In this document: positions 1 to 9,155 of the stretch, piece after piece
Layout of the letters: the number at the start of each line of letters is the position of its first letter
Position numbering within the stretch: position 1 is the first letter of the stretch
The notes under the pieces: model-generated
Databases searched by the model: none
Told to the model about the DNA's origin: nothing
What the model saw: only the letters and a program-made list of their open reading frames with translations
Source of the DNA: PALSA-505 sp036495485
GTDB lineage: Bacteria; Actinomycetota; Actinomycetes; Streptosporangiales; Streptosporangiaceae
Assembly: GCA_036495485.1 (NCBI GenBank)
Contig: DASXMU010000110.1
Location: 1 to 49,041, forward strand
DNA length: 49,041 nucleotides
Direction: 5' to 3'
Position numbers and translations under genes: made by a program

Positions 1-2049
1 GGGCCTGCGCGGGCTGGCGTCGTGCCTGGGGTGCTGGCGGCGGGGGCTCCCAAGCCGTTGCTGGCGGAGGATGAGTTCGCGGCGGTTGCGTGCCCTGCCG
101 CCACGGGGTGCCTGGCTGTGGGGCAGACGTCAGGCGGATCCGAGGGGGCTGCGGCTGCGTCCTGGGATGGGGTGTCCTGGCATGCGCAGGCGCTGGCAGT
201 GCCTTCGAATGCGATACCGACTAGCACGGAGTTCCTGGGCGAATCATGCCCTAGTGCTGGGCGGTGTGTGGCAGTCGGGCGGTATGCCCTGAGCCCGGAG
301 GGGAGCAATATTCTGACGCTCGCCGAGCTGTGGACCAGCAGCGGGTGGCAGGTGCTGGATACGCGGTTCCCGAGCAGCGACGATCATCTCGGAGGGGTCT
401 CCTGCTGGGCGGCGTCGGATTGCATCGCGGTGGGGGGTGACCGGGGGTTCGGCGGGAGTCATCTGCCGCTGGCGGAGAGCTGGAGCGGGGGGCCCTGGGT
501 AACGATGACCACGCCGTCGCTCGGGGCTACGGATTACAACACGATGTTCGACTCGGTGTCGTGCACATCGGCGAACTGGTGCATGGCCGTCGGGGTGTAT
601 GACAACACGTCGCACGACACGTTCACCCTGACCGAGATCTGGAACGGCAAGCAGTGGGCCAAGGTGACCGCCCCTGGAACCGGGCTGGCCTCTGTCTCGT
701 GTACCAGTCCTTCCTCGTGCCTGGCGGTCAGCAGCAGCACCGTGCAGCACTGGAACGGTACAGCCTGGAGCGTGATTCTCACCATCCAGCCGCCGCCGGG
801 CGCTCCGGGCTTCTCCAGTGTTAAGTGCCTGTCGGCCAGTGACTGCCTGCTGGTGGGCGGCAACGGTACCGCCCCGCTCGTGGAGAGGTGGGACGGCAGC
901 ACCTTCCACCAGCAGCCGGTGCCCGGTTCGGCGCCGGGCTCGCAGCTTACCGACGCGGCCTGCACCGCCGCTGCGCACTGCGTGGCCGTGGGGGGGAGCC
1001 CCAGCGACTTTCAGCTGTACGCGATGGCAGCGTACTGGGGAGGCAAGACGTGGCGGGTGTCCCGGATGGGGCGCATCGATGCGCTGGACTCGGTGGCGTG
1101 TCCTGCGATCTCCGGATGCATGGCGGTCGGCGATTATCTCGATCAGGGTGATGCGCAGGTGCCGCTGGCCGAACAGGAGCAGCAGGGCGCGTTGCAGCAC
1201 GTGACACCGGAGCCGCCCAGCGCTGGTGCGACCGGTCTGGGGTCGGTGTCGTGTGTGTCGGTGACGGACTGCATGGCCGTTAACGGCCAGGTTGGTGACC
1301 GGTGGAACGGGAAGTCGTGGCAGACCACGCAACTCCCGATCGGTGCGGGGAGCGTGGCCTGTGCCGCCGCCACGGCCTGCCTGGCGGTTGGCGGTCACCA
1401 GTCGGCGGCGCTGTGGAACGGAAACTCATGGAAGGCGCTGGCCCCGCTCAAGCCGAAGCACTCGCATGCCGCGCTCTTCAACGGCGTCTCGTGTGCCAGC
1501 CCGCGCTGGTGCATGGCTGTCGGCCAGTATTTCGTCGACCCGCACGAAAGTTTTGGGATCAACCTGATCGAGGTCTGGAACGGCACGGCCTGGCAGCAGC
1601 TGAAGCTGCCGGGGCCGGGCCAGAACAACTCGCTGACCTCGGTGTCCTGCACGAGCGTGGGGCATTGCATGGTGGTCGGCAGCTTCAACAGTACGGACGG
1701 GTTCGACTCATTCGCTGACCTGTGGAACGGCCGGACATGGCGGAAGTTCACGGTGGCCGGCCCGGACCGGTTCCTGGCCAGCCTGTCCTGCTCTGCGGCC
1801 ACGCATTGCATGGCCGCTGGCTTCCACAGCGTGCTGACCAGTTCCTCGTCCAGCGGGCCGATCGCCGAGTCGTGGAACGGCGGATCCTGGCAGAAGGTCC
1901 CGGTTAGCATCGGGGCTGGCCTGTTCAACAGCCTCTCCTGTACCCAGCCGGACGCCTGCGTCGCGGTCGGCCAGCGGGACGACGGGCAGGTTCTCGCCGC
2001 CCGGTGGAACGGCGCGCACTGGTCGGCCATGCCGGCGGCGAACCCCTGA
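1..2049 (+). CDS. Secreted-type Cys-pair/WNG repeat protein, 5'-truncated by window edge
   Basis: The reading frame is open from the first base, so the true start and any signal peptide probably lie outside the window; a GTG at 22 is the first start codon inside it. At least 682 residues remain. They form about 14 degenerate repeats of 40-55 residues, each with a C-x5-C pair followed by a hydrophobic AVG-like strand (for example CTSANWCMAVG), and most also carry a WNGxxW or WNGKxW turn. The regular Cys pairs probably form disulfides, so an extracellular location and a beta-propeller-like fold are likely. This is inference from the periodicity; I do not recognise a named function. Such repeat proteins are common and uncharacterised in soil actinomycetes. 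The gene converges on the PLP-enzyme gene with only 7 bases between the stops. Confidence 0.8.
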   Translation, partial: GPARAGVVPGVLAAGAPKPLLAEDEFAAVACPAATGCLAVGQTSGGSEGAAAASWDGVSWHAQALAVPSNAIPTSTEFLGESCPSAGRCVAVGRYALSPEGSNILTLAELWTSSGWQVLDTRFPSSDDHLGGVSCWAASDCIAVGGDRGFGGSHLPLAESWSGGPWVTMTTPSLGATDYNTMFDSVSCTSANWCMAVGVYDNTSHDTFTLTEIWNGKQWAKVTAPGTGLASVSCTSPSSCLAVSSSTVQHWNGTAWSVILTIQPPPGAPGFSSVKCLSASDCLLVGGNGTAPLVERWDGSTFHQQPVPGSAPGSQLTDAACTAAAHCVAVGGSPSDFQLYAMAAYWGGKTWRVSRMGRIDALDSVACPAISGCMAVGDYLDQGDAQVPLAEQEQQGALQHVTPEPPSAGATGLGSVSCVSVTDCMAVNGQVGDRWNGKSWQTTQLPIGAGSVACAAATACLAVGGHQSAALWNGNSWKALAPLKPKHSHAALFNGVSCASPRWCMAVGQYFVDPHESFGINLIEVWNGTAWQQLKLPGPGQNNSLTSVSCTSVGHCMVVGSFNSTDGFDSFADLWNGRTWRKFTVAGPDRFLASLSCSAATHCMAAGFHSVLTSSSSSGPIAESWNGGSWQKVPVSIGAGLFNSLSCTQPDACVAVGQRDDGQVLAARWNGAHWSAMPAANP

Positions 2050-2056
2050 CCGGCGA

Positions 2057-3208
2057 TCAGGGCAGGGCGCTGGCCAGGTCCTCGATGATCTCGTTTGCCT
2101 CGTTGATGTAGCCGAGGGCCAGCCTGATCGTGCTGCGGTCCACGCCGATGCTCTTCAGGCCCGCGTCGTCGTACTCGAAGTAGGTGAAGAACGTGCTCTG
2201 CTCGACCAGGGTGAACGGGGCGCCGAAGTTGGAGGCCATGAAGGGGATGGCGAGCCGGTCGATGACCGCGGCGGTCTGCGCCTCGGTCAGGCCGAGCTCG
2301 AAGGTGATGACGCCGCCGTGGCCGGCCAGGTAGGTCTGGCCGAGCTTGTAGTGCGGGTGGCTTTCAAGCCCGGTGTAGTAGATCCGCTGTACCGCGGGAT
2401 GGTCATCCAGGTACCTGGCGACCGTCATGCCCAGGGCGTTGATGCGCTGCATCCGCAGCGGCAGCGTGTACAGGCTCCGCTTGAGCAGGAAGGCGGTGTT
2501 CCCGTCGGCGACCGGCCCGGTGGTGTCGCGGTACCAGCGGATCTGCTCGATCAGGTCCCGCCGCCCGGAGAGGACCCCGGCGACGATGTCCCCGTGGCCG
2601 CCCAGGTACTTCGTCGCGCTGAACAAGGCCAGGTCGACGCCCCAGCGCAGGGCGTAGAAGTTCGGCGGCGGCGAGAACGAGCTGTCCAGGGTGATGATCA
2701 CGTCCGGGCCCACGATCTCGCGCACCTGGGCCACGTCGATCAGGTACATGTGCGGCGAGGAGGGCATCTCCAGGTGAACCAGCCGCAGGCGGCCCGCGAG
2801 CGCCCGGATGCCGTCGAGAAAGGCATCGGGATCGCGGATGGAGATCTCGTGCACGATCACGCCGAACTTCGGCAGGATCGTATGAAAGACATTCCGGACC
2901 TGGCGATAGGACTCGGCGGGCAGGGCCACCTCATCGCCGGCCTTGAGCAGGGTGACGAACGTCGTGAAGTGCGCGGCCATGCCCGAGGCGAACAGCAGGG
3001 CGCTCTCGGCTCCGGTGAGCTCGCTGAGCCGGCTCTCGACCTCCAGCCAGGTGGGGTTGCTGTAGCGCCCGTACCGGCCGGCCGGGGTGGTCAGGTCGTG
3101 CAGCCCGGTCTTGACGTGGTCCGCGTCGTCGAAGTAGTACGACGCGCTCTGGTAGGTGGGGGCCTCGATGCTGTTGGTGTAGGGCTCGGGAGGGCGCTTG
3201 TTCGTCAT
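2057..3208 (-). CDS. PLP-dependent trans-sulfuration (Cys/Met metabolism) family enzyme
   Basis: The 383-residue protein aligns end to end with the cystathionine gamma-synthase/methionine gamma-lyase family (fold-type I PLP enzymes, usual length 380-400). The PLP lysine is Lys200 in SATKYLGGHGD, Asp175 (LDSSFSPP) should hold the pyridine nitrogen, Tyr46 and Arg48 (YGRYSNPT) match the phosphate-binding YxR, and Arg362 (STIRLALG) matches the carboxylate-binding arginine. It is divergent: the usual YGGT after the stacking tyrosine is replaced by SYRQVR near residue 101, and the SLGG motif reads SNFGAPF. The family performs beta- or gamma-elimination or replacement on amino-acid substrates. The gene lies head to head with the biosynthetic operon, so I infer a role in making or modifying its amino-acid precursor rather than methionine housekeeping. 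The exact reaction is unknown. Confidence 0.85.
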   Translation of the reverse strand: MTNKRPPEPYTNSIEAPTYQSASYYFDDADHVKTGLHDLTTPAGRYGRYSNPTWLEVESRLSELTGAESALLFASGMAAHFTTFVTLLKAGDEVALPAESYRQVRNVFHTILPKFGVIVHEISIRDPDAFLDGIRALAGRLRLVHLEMPSSPHMYLIDVAQVREIVGPDVIITLDSSFSPPPNFYALRWGVDLALFSATKYLGGHGDIVAGVLSGRRDLIEQIRWYRDTTGPVADGNTAFLLKRSLYTLPLRMQRINALGMTVARYLDDHPAVQRIYYTGLESHPHYKLGQTYLAGHGGVITFELGLTEAQTAAVIDRLAIPFMASNFGAPFTLVEQSTFFTYFEYDDAGLKSIGVDRSTIRLALGYINEANEIIEDLASALP

Positions 3209-3609
3209 CTGAACTCCGGTCGGTGCTGGCAGGAGTCATGCAGGCGCGGGCGGCGACCGCGAACCCGGCCACGGGTCAGCCGAAGGGAGGGGATACCAGC
3301 GTATGCGCGTGTGCATAATCCGGGGATCTTGGTGTCGCCCTGGACCCATTATCATGACCAGGTTCTGGCTTTCTTTTTCATTCCTGGCTTAATCGTCGTG
3401 GCGGCCGATCCTGGCTCTGTCCGCAGTACCAGCCGCGAGCATTTTAACCTGCGCTGTCATGGCGGAATAGCCGCGCCGGTGCCCGCTGACCGCCATTTCC
3501 GGGTGTTACCTCCGGGGAAGCAAGACCTTACCGTTGACTACCGGACCAGCGTCAACTTGCGTGACGGCAGGGCCGGGTTCTCACAGTATGGCGATCTGGT
3601 GATAGTGGA
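3209..3609. promoter_or_regulatory. Divergent intergenic region of the encapsulin cluster
   Basis: This 401-base gap separates the head-to-head PLP-enzyme gene and the operon beginning with the flavin oxidase, so it must hold both promoters. Its centre (about 3310-3470) is clearly richer in A/T than the flanking genes. A 12-base word, CAGGTTCTGGCT, at about 3359 recurs at about 4851 in the short gap before the A-T-R gene, and CTCCGGGGAA occurs near both places. These could be shared regulatory words, but the match is short. I see no convincing -35/-10 pair and no convincing small gene. Confidence 0.45.
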
Positions 3610-4782
3610 TTGGCCGGTTATGAGCTAATTTCCCCCGATGTGAGGTCAGACTTCCTGGTCATCGGTGGCGGCATCGCCGGGGCCAGCGCCGGTTACTTCC
3701 TCGCGGAATCTGGCAGCGTTACCCTGCTCGAGCGGGAGAGCGTGCCGGGCTATCACTCGACCAGCAGGTCAGCGGCCCTGTTCTCGGAGTACTACGGCAA
3801 CGGTGTGGTGCGGGCGCTCACCGTCGCCAGCCGTCAGTTCTACGGCTCGCCGCCGCCCGGCTTCACCCGGCCGCTGGTCACTCCGCGCGGTGTGCTCGCC
3901 CTGTGCCCGCACGGTGCCGAAGAGCGGTTCGAGGAGGTGCTCGCCGCCGGGCTGACGGCGCCGGTGCCGGTCCGCGAGCTCGGACCCGGCGAGGCGCAAC
4001 AGCACTGCCCAGCGGTGCGGCCGGAGTGGCACAGCCGGGCGATGCTCAAGCCCGCCGCGAAGGACATCGACGTCGATGCGCTGCACCAGGGGTTCCTGCG
4101 CGGCATCCGGGCGCGCGGTGGCAGCGTGCGGCATCCGGTCAGGCTCCTTTCCCTTCGCCGTCGCGGCGGGGCGTGGCAGGCAGCCACCGATGCCGGTGAA
4201 TTCCGCGCTGGCGCGGTGATCAACGCCAGCGGGGCGTGGGCCGACGAGGTCGCGGCCCTGGCCGGAGTCCGCCCGGCCGGGCTGACCCCGCTGCGGCGCA
4301 CGGCCTTCATCGTCGCCCCGCCACCGGGGACCGATGTCACCGGCTGGCCGATGGTCGCGGACGTGACCGAGACCTTCTACTTCAAGCCCGAGTCCGGCCG
4401 CCTGCTCATCTCCCCAGCCGATGCCACACCGGTGCCACCCGGCGACGCTCGCCCCGCCGACATCGACGTGGCCGCCGCCATCGACCGGGTGCGGGAAGCG
4501 ACCACGCTGGCGATCCGGCACGTGCAGCGGGCCTGGGCAGGCCTGCGCACCGCCGTCCCCGACGACACCCCGGTCATCGGGGAGGCGCCGGGTGCTGCCG
4601 GGTTCTTCTGGCTGGCCGGGCTGAGCGGCTACGGGATCCAGACCGCCCCGGCGGCTGGGGAACTCACCGCCGCGCTGGTCACCAGGCGCCAGCCGCAGCT
4701 CGCCGGCCAGCAGCCCAGGTTCGAGCTGGCCGCAATAACACCCGCTCGCCTCCATTCACCGATTAGTCACGGTGCTTTATGA
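3610..4782 (+). CDS. FAD-dependent amine/amino-acid oxidoreductase (DAO family)
   Basis: A 390-residue flavoprotein of the glycine/D-amino-acid oxidase (DAO) superfamily. The N-terminal dinucleotide-binding motif is VIGGGIAGASAGYFL followed by an acidic strand end (LLERE), and the C-terminus has the family's second FAD-contact segment (WLAGLSGYGIQTAPAAGELTA). Family members oxidise a C-N bond (amine to imine or oxo acid), passing electrons to O2 or a quinone. The start is uncertain: TTG at 3610 has a weak GGTGA site upstream, while GTG at 3640 would begin five residues before the Rossmann strand without an obvious ribosome site. It is the first gene of the operon that continues with the A-T-R synthetase 139 bases downstream, which suggests oxidation of the cluster's amino-acid substrate or product. 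The substrate cannot be read from sequence. Confidence 0.85.
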   Translation: MAGYELISPDVRSDFLVIGGGIAGASAGYFLAESGSVTLLERESVPGYHSTSRSAALFSEYYGNGVVRALTVASRQFYGSPPPGFTRPLVTPRGVLALCPHGAEERFEEVLAAGLTAPVPVRELGPGEAQQHCPAVRPEWHSRAMLKPAAKDIDVDALHQGFLRGIRARGGSVRHPVRLLSLRRRGGAWQAATDAGEFRAGAVINASGAWADEVAALAGVRPAGLTPLRRTAFIVAPPPGTDVTGWPMVADVTETFYFKPESGRLLISPADATPVPPGDARPADIDVAAAIDRVREATTLAIRHVQRAWAGLRTAVPDDTPVIGEAPGAAGFFWLAGLSGYGIQTAPAAGELTAALVTRRQPQLAGQQPRFELAAITPARLHSPISHGAL

Positions 4783-4921
4783 GAAAGCGGTTCGCTGGAA
4801 ACAAGTCTTGCCGGTGCCGGATGCCCGACTTAGACTCCGGGGAAAAAGCAGGTTCTGGCTACGCCGGCGGCGATTACAGAAACGGATCCCGCCAGCGGGA
4901 GGCAGCCGTATGGGGAGGTGC

Positions 4922-7900
4922 ATGAGCGGTCACACGGCCCCCCTCAACGGCAGCAGTGGGCACAGCGTACCGATATTGGCGGGCGTGGGCTCATTGCCAT
5001 TACCGGAGCGGACCGCGAGCTTCGCCGGCCAGGCAGTTGACTACGGCGAGTTCCGGCCGGTTCCTGGGCTGATCGAAGACATGGCTGACCGGTACCCGGA
5101 CCGGATAGCCGTCTGCCACGGCGGGCAGGCCCTCACCTACCGGCAGCTCGACGATCTGGCCAACGGCATCGCGGCCAGCTGCGCCGGCCGGGGGGTAGCC
5201 AAGGGCGACCGGGTGGCGACCATGCTCGTCAACAGCCTGGAAATGCCAGCCGCTTACCTCGCGGCGATGAAGCTCGGCGCCGTGTTCGTCCCCTTGGACC
5301 CCGGCTGGCCAGGTGACCGGTTGCAGGCCACCCTGAGTGTCCTGGTGCCCCGGCTGACCCTGTGCGCGGATGCCGATCAGGTGCCGGCCGCGTTCCGCGA
5401 CGCCAGCCTGCCGGTTGCCGTCGATGGGATCGCCCTGCCGGCGCGGCGGCCCGCCCTCACGCTGCGGCCCGCGGACCCGTGCTACGGGTTCTTCACGTCC
5501 GGGACGACCGGCGTACCCAAGTGCGCGCTGAACCGGCACGGCGGGCTGGCCAACCGGCTGCGGTTCATGACCCGCTGGTTCGCCGCCACCGATGACGACG
5601 TCGTGCTGCAGAACAGCAAGCACACGTTCGATTCCTCGCTGTGGCAGATCCTGTGGCCGCTGACCACCGGCGGCCGGACGGTGCTGCCCGCGCCCGGTGA
5701 GTTCCTCAACCTCCAGCAGACCATCGACACGATCGCCGAGCACCAGGTCACCACCACAGACTTCGTGTCCAGCATCTTCAACGCCCTGGTGGCCATGGTG
5801 GACGGCGACCAGGCCGCTCAGCGCAAGCTCGCCTCGCTGCGTTACCTGGTCGTCGGCAGCGAGGAGATCAACCCCCGGGCCGTGCACCGGATGCGGGCCA
5901 TGCTGCCGCAGGTGCGGATCACCAACGGGTATGGGCCGACGGAGACATCCATCGGCATGGCCTTCCACCTGGTCAGCGACGCCGACGGTGACGCCATCCC
6001 GATCGGCGGGCCGATCGACAACTGCTACGTGGCGGTGCTCGGGCCTGGACACACGCCGCTGGCGCGGGGCGAGGTCGGGGAGATCGCCATCGGCGGGGCG
6101 TGCGTCGGGGCCGGGTATCACGGTGACCCGGAGGCGACCGCGACGGCCTTCATCCCCAACCGGTTCCCCGGCCAGATCCCCGGCGGCCGACTCTACCTCA
6201 GCGGAGACTACGGCTACCTCGACGGCCAGGGCAGGCTCTTCTTCGCCGGGCGCAAGGACTTCCAGGTCAAGATCGGCGGGGTCCGGATCGAGCTGGGTGA
6301 GATCGAGACGGCGGCGCAGCAATGCCGCGGTGTCTACCAGGCCAAAGCCCTGGTAGCCGAACGGGACGGGAGCAAGTCGCTGGCCCTGGTCGCCGCGGGC
6401 AGCGAGTGGCTGACCGCCGCAGCGCTGCGCGAGCACCTGCGCCGGACCCTGCCCCGGACGAGCGTGCCCCGGCACTGCATCGTGCTGCCCCAGATGCCGC
6501 TCAGCGAAGGCGGCAAAGTGGACTGGCGCGAGCTCCAGGCGATGCTGGCTAGCAGGCTGGACTCCAGCGCCGCCGAGCTGGCCGCGGCGGCAGAGCCCGA
6601 ATCCTGGCCGGAGCTGACCCTGCGGGCGTTCCGGGTGGCGCTCGGCCAGCCCGGCATCACCGCGGACACCGACTTCATCGACGCCGGCGGGGACTCCCTG
6701 CGGGCGCTGATCGCCGTGCGCATGCTCAGCGACGAATGCGGCGTGCCCGACCTGTGCGTCCTGGACCTGCTGGAGCATCCCACCGCAGGGCGGCTGGCCG
6801 AGCTGATCGCCACCAGGGAACCGAGCGCCGCAGCCGCGGAGGCTGAAGCCGCCCAGATGGAGCAGGACGCCACCCCCGGCGACGCCGCGTTCATCCAGGC
6901 CGGGCCGCTCCAGGCCAGGCCGCCCCAGGCTGCACAGCCCCAGGCCGGGCCGCCCGGGCGGGAGCTGCGGAGCGTGCTCGTCACCGGGGCCACCGGCTTT
7001 GTCGGCAGCCGCCTGGTGCACGACCTGCTGGCGGGCACCGACCTGCGGGTGCGGTGCCTGGCCCGGGCGGGCAGCGACGACGATGCCGCGCAGCGGGTGG
7101 CGACGGGGCTGGCCGAACGCGGCCTCTGGGAGCCGCGCTTCGCCGGCCGCCTGGAGGGGTACGCCGGGGACCTCGGCCGGCCACGCCTCGGCCTGCCGGC
7201 AGCCGCCTGGGAGCACCTCGCCAGCACCTGCGACCTGGTGCTGCACAACGGGGCGCTGGTCAACCTGCTGGTCAGCTACGCCCCGCACCGCGCGCCCAAC
7301 GTGCTGGGCACCGGCGAGCTGCTCCGGCTGGCCATGGCCCACCGGCCGGTACCGCTGCACTATGTCTCCACGCTGTCGGCGGTGCAGGCCGAGGCGATGC
7401 GGCGGTCCACCCCGCTGCCCGAGGTGGACTGCCCGTCCCCGGCGTCCCCGCCGGCCCGCGGCTACAGCCGGTCGAAGTGGGTGGCCGAGCGCTACCTGGC
7501 CGAGGCCCGCCACCGGGGCGCGGCCATTACCGTGCTGCGGCTCGGTGAGGTGCTGCCGGGCCAGCGGAACGTGCACCCCAACACCCGCGCCCTGACCCAC
7601 CTGCTGCTGTCGGCCATTCACCAGCTCGGCGCCTGCCCGGACGCCGCCATCCGGTCGGACTACACCCCGGTCGACTACGCCAGCGCCCGGATCGTCGCCG
7701 CCGTCCTCGACCGGGCCGCCTGGGGCCGGGCCTTGCACGTCTTCCACCCGCGCAGCGTCGACTTCACCGTGGCGCTCGCGGCGCCCGGCGCATCGGTGGA
7801 CCGGCTGAGCTGCGCCGGGTTCCTGGAGCGGCTGCGGGATGCGGCGCGGCAGACCGGCAACAGGGAACTCGCCGCGCTCGCCGCCCTGCTGCCCGCACCG

Positions 7901-8170
7901 GGCGGCCACGGTGAGCCTGCCCTGCGGCGCGAGCTGGCCGCGCTGCTCACCGACAACGCGTCCCTCTACCGCAAGGACGCATGCCGGCGGCTGGAGGAAC
8001 GGTGGCAGCTCACCGACGGCGACCTGCGCGGCCCGATGACCGCCTACCGCGCCTACCTGGCCGCCACGGCCCAGCCCAGCCAGGCCAGGCCGGCACCGGC
8101 CGGGCCGCCCACGCCAGCCGGGCCGTCCGCACCGCGAACGCAGGCCTACCACCTGACAGAAAGGCTGTGA
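4922..8170 (+). CDS. NRPS-like adenylation-thiolation-reductase (A-T-R) synthetase
   Basis: I place the start at ATG 4922, preceded by GGGGAGG at 4912-4918; the frame is open 50 codons further upstream but those codons overlap the previous gene and are not family-like. The 1082-residue product has an adenylation domain (core A3 TSGTTGVPK near residue 191, A5 NGYGPTE near 335, A8 GRKDFQVKIGGVRIELGEIE near 443, A10 SEGGKVDW near 528), a carrier domain (DAGGDSLRA, near 587, phosphopantetheine Ser), and a thioester-reductase domain (TGATGFVG near 688, catalytic YSRSK near 847). An Asp in FDSSLW, at the position that contacts the alpha-amino group in NRPSs, suggests an amino-acid substrate. Expected chemistry is ATP activation, thioester loading and NAD(P)H reductive release as an aldehyde or alcohol. 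There is no condensation domain. A Pro/Ala-rich tail (last ~35 residues) ends in AYHLTERL. Confidence 0.92.
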   Translation: MSGHTAPLNGSSGHSVPILAGVGSLPLPERTASFAGQAVDYGEFRPVPGLIEDMADRYPDRIAVCHGGQALTYRQLDDLANGIAASCAGRGVAKGDRVATMLVNSLEMPAAYLAAMKLGAVFVPLDPGWPGDRLQATLSVLVPRLTLCADADQVPAAFRDASLPVAVDGIALPARRPALTLRPADPCYGFFTSGTTGVPKCALNRHGGLANRLRFMTRWFAATDDDVVLQNSKHTFDSSLWQILWPLTTGGRTVLPAPGEFLNLQQTIDTIAEHQVTTTDFVSSIFNALVAMVDGDQAAQRKLASLRYLVVGSEEINPRAVHRMRAMLPQVRITNGYGPTETSIGMAFHLVSDADGDAIPIGGPIDNCYVAVLGPGHTPLARGEVGEIAIGGACVGAGYHGDPEATATAFIPNRFPGQIPGGRLYLSGDYGYLDGQGRLFFAGRKDFQVKIGGVRIELGEIETAAQQCRGVYQAKALVAERDGSKSLALVAAGSEWLTAAALREHLRRTLPRTSVPRHCIVLPQMPLSEGGKVDWRELQAMLASRLDSSAAELAAAAEPESWPELTLRAFRVALGQPGITADTDFIDAGGDSLRALIAVRMLSDECGVPDLCVLDLLEHPTAGRLAELIATREPSAAAAEAEAAQMEQDATPGDAAFIQAGPLQARPPQAAQPQAGPPGRELRSVLVTGATGFVGSRLVHDLLAGTDLRVRCLARAGSDDDAAQRVATGLAERGLWEPRFAGRLEGYAGDLGRPRLGLPAAAWEHLASTCDLVLHNGALVNLLVSYAPHRAPNVLGTGELLRLAMAHRPVPLHYVSTLSAVQAEAMRRSTPLPEVDCPSPASPPARGYSRSKWVAERYLAEARHRGAAITVLRLGEVLPGQRNVHPNTRALTHLLLSAIHQLGACPDAAIRSDYTPVDYASARIVAAVLDRAAWGRALHVFHPRSVDFTVALAAPGASVDRLSCAGFLERLRDAARQTGNRELAALAALLPAPGGHGEPALRRELAALLTDNASLYRKDACRRLEERWQLTDGDLRGPMTAYRAYLAATAQPSQARPAPAGPPTPAGPSAPRTQAYHLTERL

Positions 8171-8171
8171 C

Positions 8172-9155
8172 ATGCGCTACCGAACGCTGGGACGGCTCGG
8201 CTGGGAGATCAGCGAGATCGGCTATGGCATGTGGGGCATCGCCGGCGGACCAGGCGGTTTCAGTGGCGCCGACTACGACACCGCCCCAGCCTGCCTCGAT
8301 CTGGCCGTCGAGCTCGGGTGCAACTTCTTCGACTCCGCCCAGGCCTATGGGCGCGGGGTCAGCGAGCAGATGCTGGGCGCCCTGCTCCGCCGGCACCCCG
8401 GCCGCAAGCTGTACGTCGCGACGAAGATCCCGCCAAAGAACATGGAATGGCCGCCGGGCCGGGCGGACACCCTGGACGAGGTGTTCCCGCCGGCCTACAT
8501 CCGGGAGAGCACCTACAAGAGCCTGGAGAACCTCGGCATCGACCGGATCGACCTGATGCAGCTGCACGTCTGGGAGGACCGCTGGGCGAAGGACGAGCGA
8601 TGGCAGGAAGCCCTCAGCGGCCTCAAGCGGGAGGGCGTGATCGGCGGGGTGGGCATCAGCGTCAACCGCTGGGAGCCCGCCAACTGCCTGGCCGCCCTCG
8701 ACACCGGGCTCATCGACGTGATCCAGGTGATCTACAACATCTTCGACCAGGCTCCCGAGGACGAGCTGTTCCCGCGCACCCAGCGGGACAACATCGGCGT
8801 GATCGCCAGGGTGCCGTTCGACGAGGGAACGCTGACCGGCGCCATCAACGCCACGAGCAGCTGGCCCGAGGGCGACTGGCGCAACACCTACTTCGGCCCG
8901 GAGAACCTGGGCCCCAGCGTCGGGCACCTGGGCCGGCTGACCGCTGACGCCGGCGGCCGGATGCCGCTGCCGGAGCTGGCCTTGCGGTTCATCCTGGCCA
9001 GCCCGGCGGTGAGCACGGTCATCCCGGGCATGCGCACGGCCGGGCACGTCCGCGGCAACATCGGGGTGAGCGACGGCCAGGCCCTGGACGGCGACCTGCC
9101 CGGCATCCTGCGGCGGCACCGGTGGGACCGGGTGCCCGGCCCGTGGTCGGGCTGA
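8172..9155 (+). CDS. Aldo/keto reductase
   Basis: A 327-residue (alpha/beta)8 aldo/keto reductase whose ATG follows the A-T-R stop codon after one base. The catalytic tetrad is intact: Asp54 and Tyr59 (FDSAQAYG), Lys85 (YVATKI) and His122 (LMQLHVW). The C-terminal NADPH-binding region has the usual STVIPGMRTAGHVRGNI pattern. Family members reduce aldehydes or ketones to alcohols with NAD(P)H in the cytosol. Placed directly after a reductase-terminated synthetase, it most plausibly reduces the released aldehyde or a later carbonyl. It should be co-translated with its neighbours, since its stop overlaps the next start. Substrate preference cannot be assigned. Confidence 0.93.
   Translation: MRYRTLGRLGWEISEIGYGMWGIAGGPGGFSGADYDTAPACLDLAVELGCNFFDSAQAYGRGVSEQMLGALLRRHPGRKLYVATKIPPKNMEWPPGRADTLDEVFPPAYIRESTYKSLENLGIDRIDLMQLHVWEDRWAKDERWQEALSGLKREGVIGGVGISVNRWEPANCLAALDTGLIDVIQVIYNIFDQAPEDELFPRTQRDNIGVIARVPFDEGTLTGAINATSSWPEGDWRNTYFGPENLGPSVGHLGRLTADAGGRMPLPELALRFILASPAVSTVIPGMRTAGHVRGNIGVSDGQALDGDLPGILRRHRWDRVPGPWSG

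Noticed and set aside
3209..3609. Riboswitch or attenuator in the divergent gap
   Set aside because: I could not find a stable, conserved-looking stem arrangement or a T-run; only short shared words.
2318..3628. Plus-strand open frame opposite the PLP enzyme
   Set aside because: Shadow of the minus-strand gene; Val/Gly/Gln-rich translation without motifs.
4772..4922. Upstream start for the A-T-R gene at GTG 4772
   Set aside because: It overlaps the preceding gene, encodes a basic stretch unlike the family, and a strong GGGGAGG sits just before ATG 4922.
4922..8170. Identity as alpha-aminoadipate reductase (Lys2) or carboxylic acid reductase for housekeeping
   Set aside because: Domain order fits, but the neighbours are not lysine or fatty-aldehyde genes and the adenylation domain is NRPS-like with the amino-contacting Asp; the substrate is left open.
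5000..8173. Very long open frame on the minus strand opposite the A-T-R gene
   Set aside because: Third-position G/C bias leaves few stops on the opposite strand; the translation is low-complexity with no domains, while the plus strand has full A, T and R motifs.
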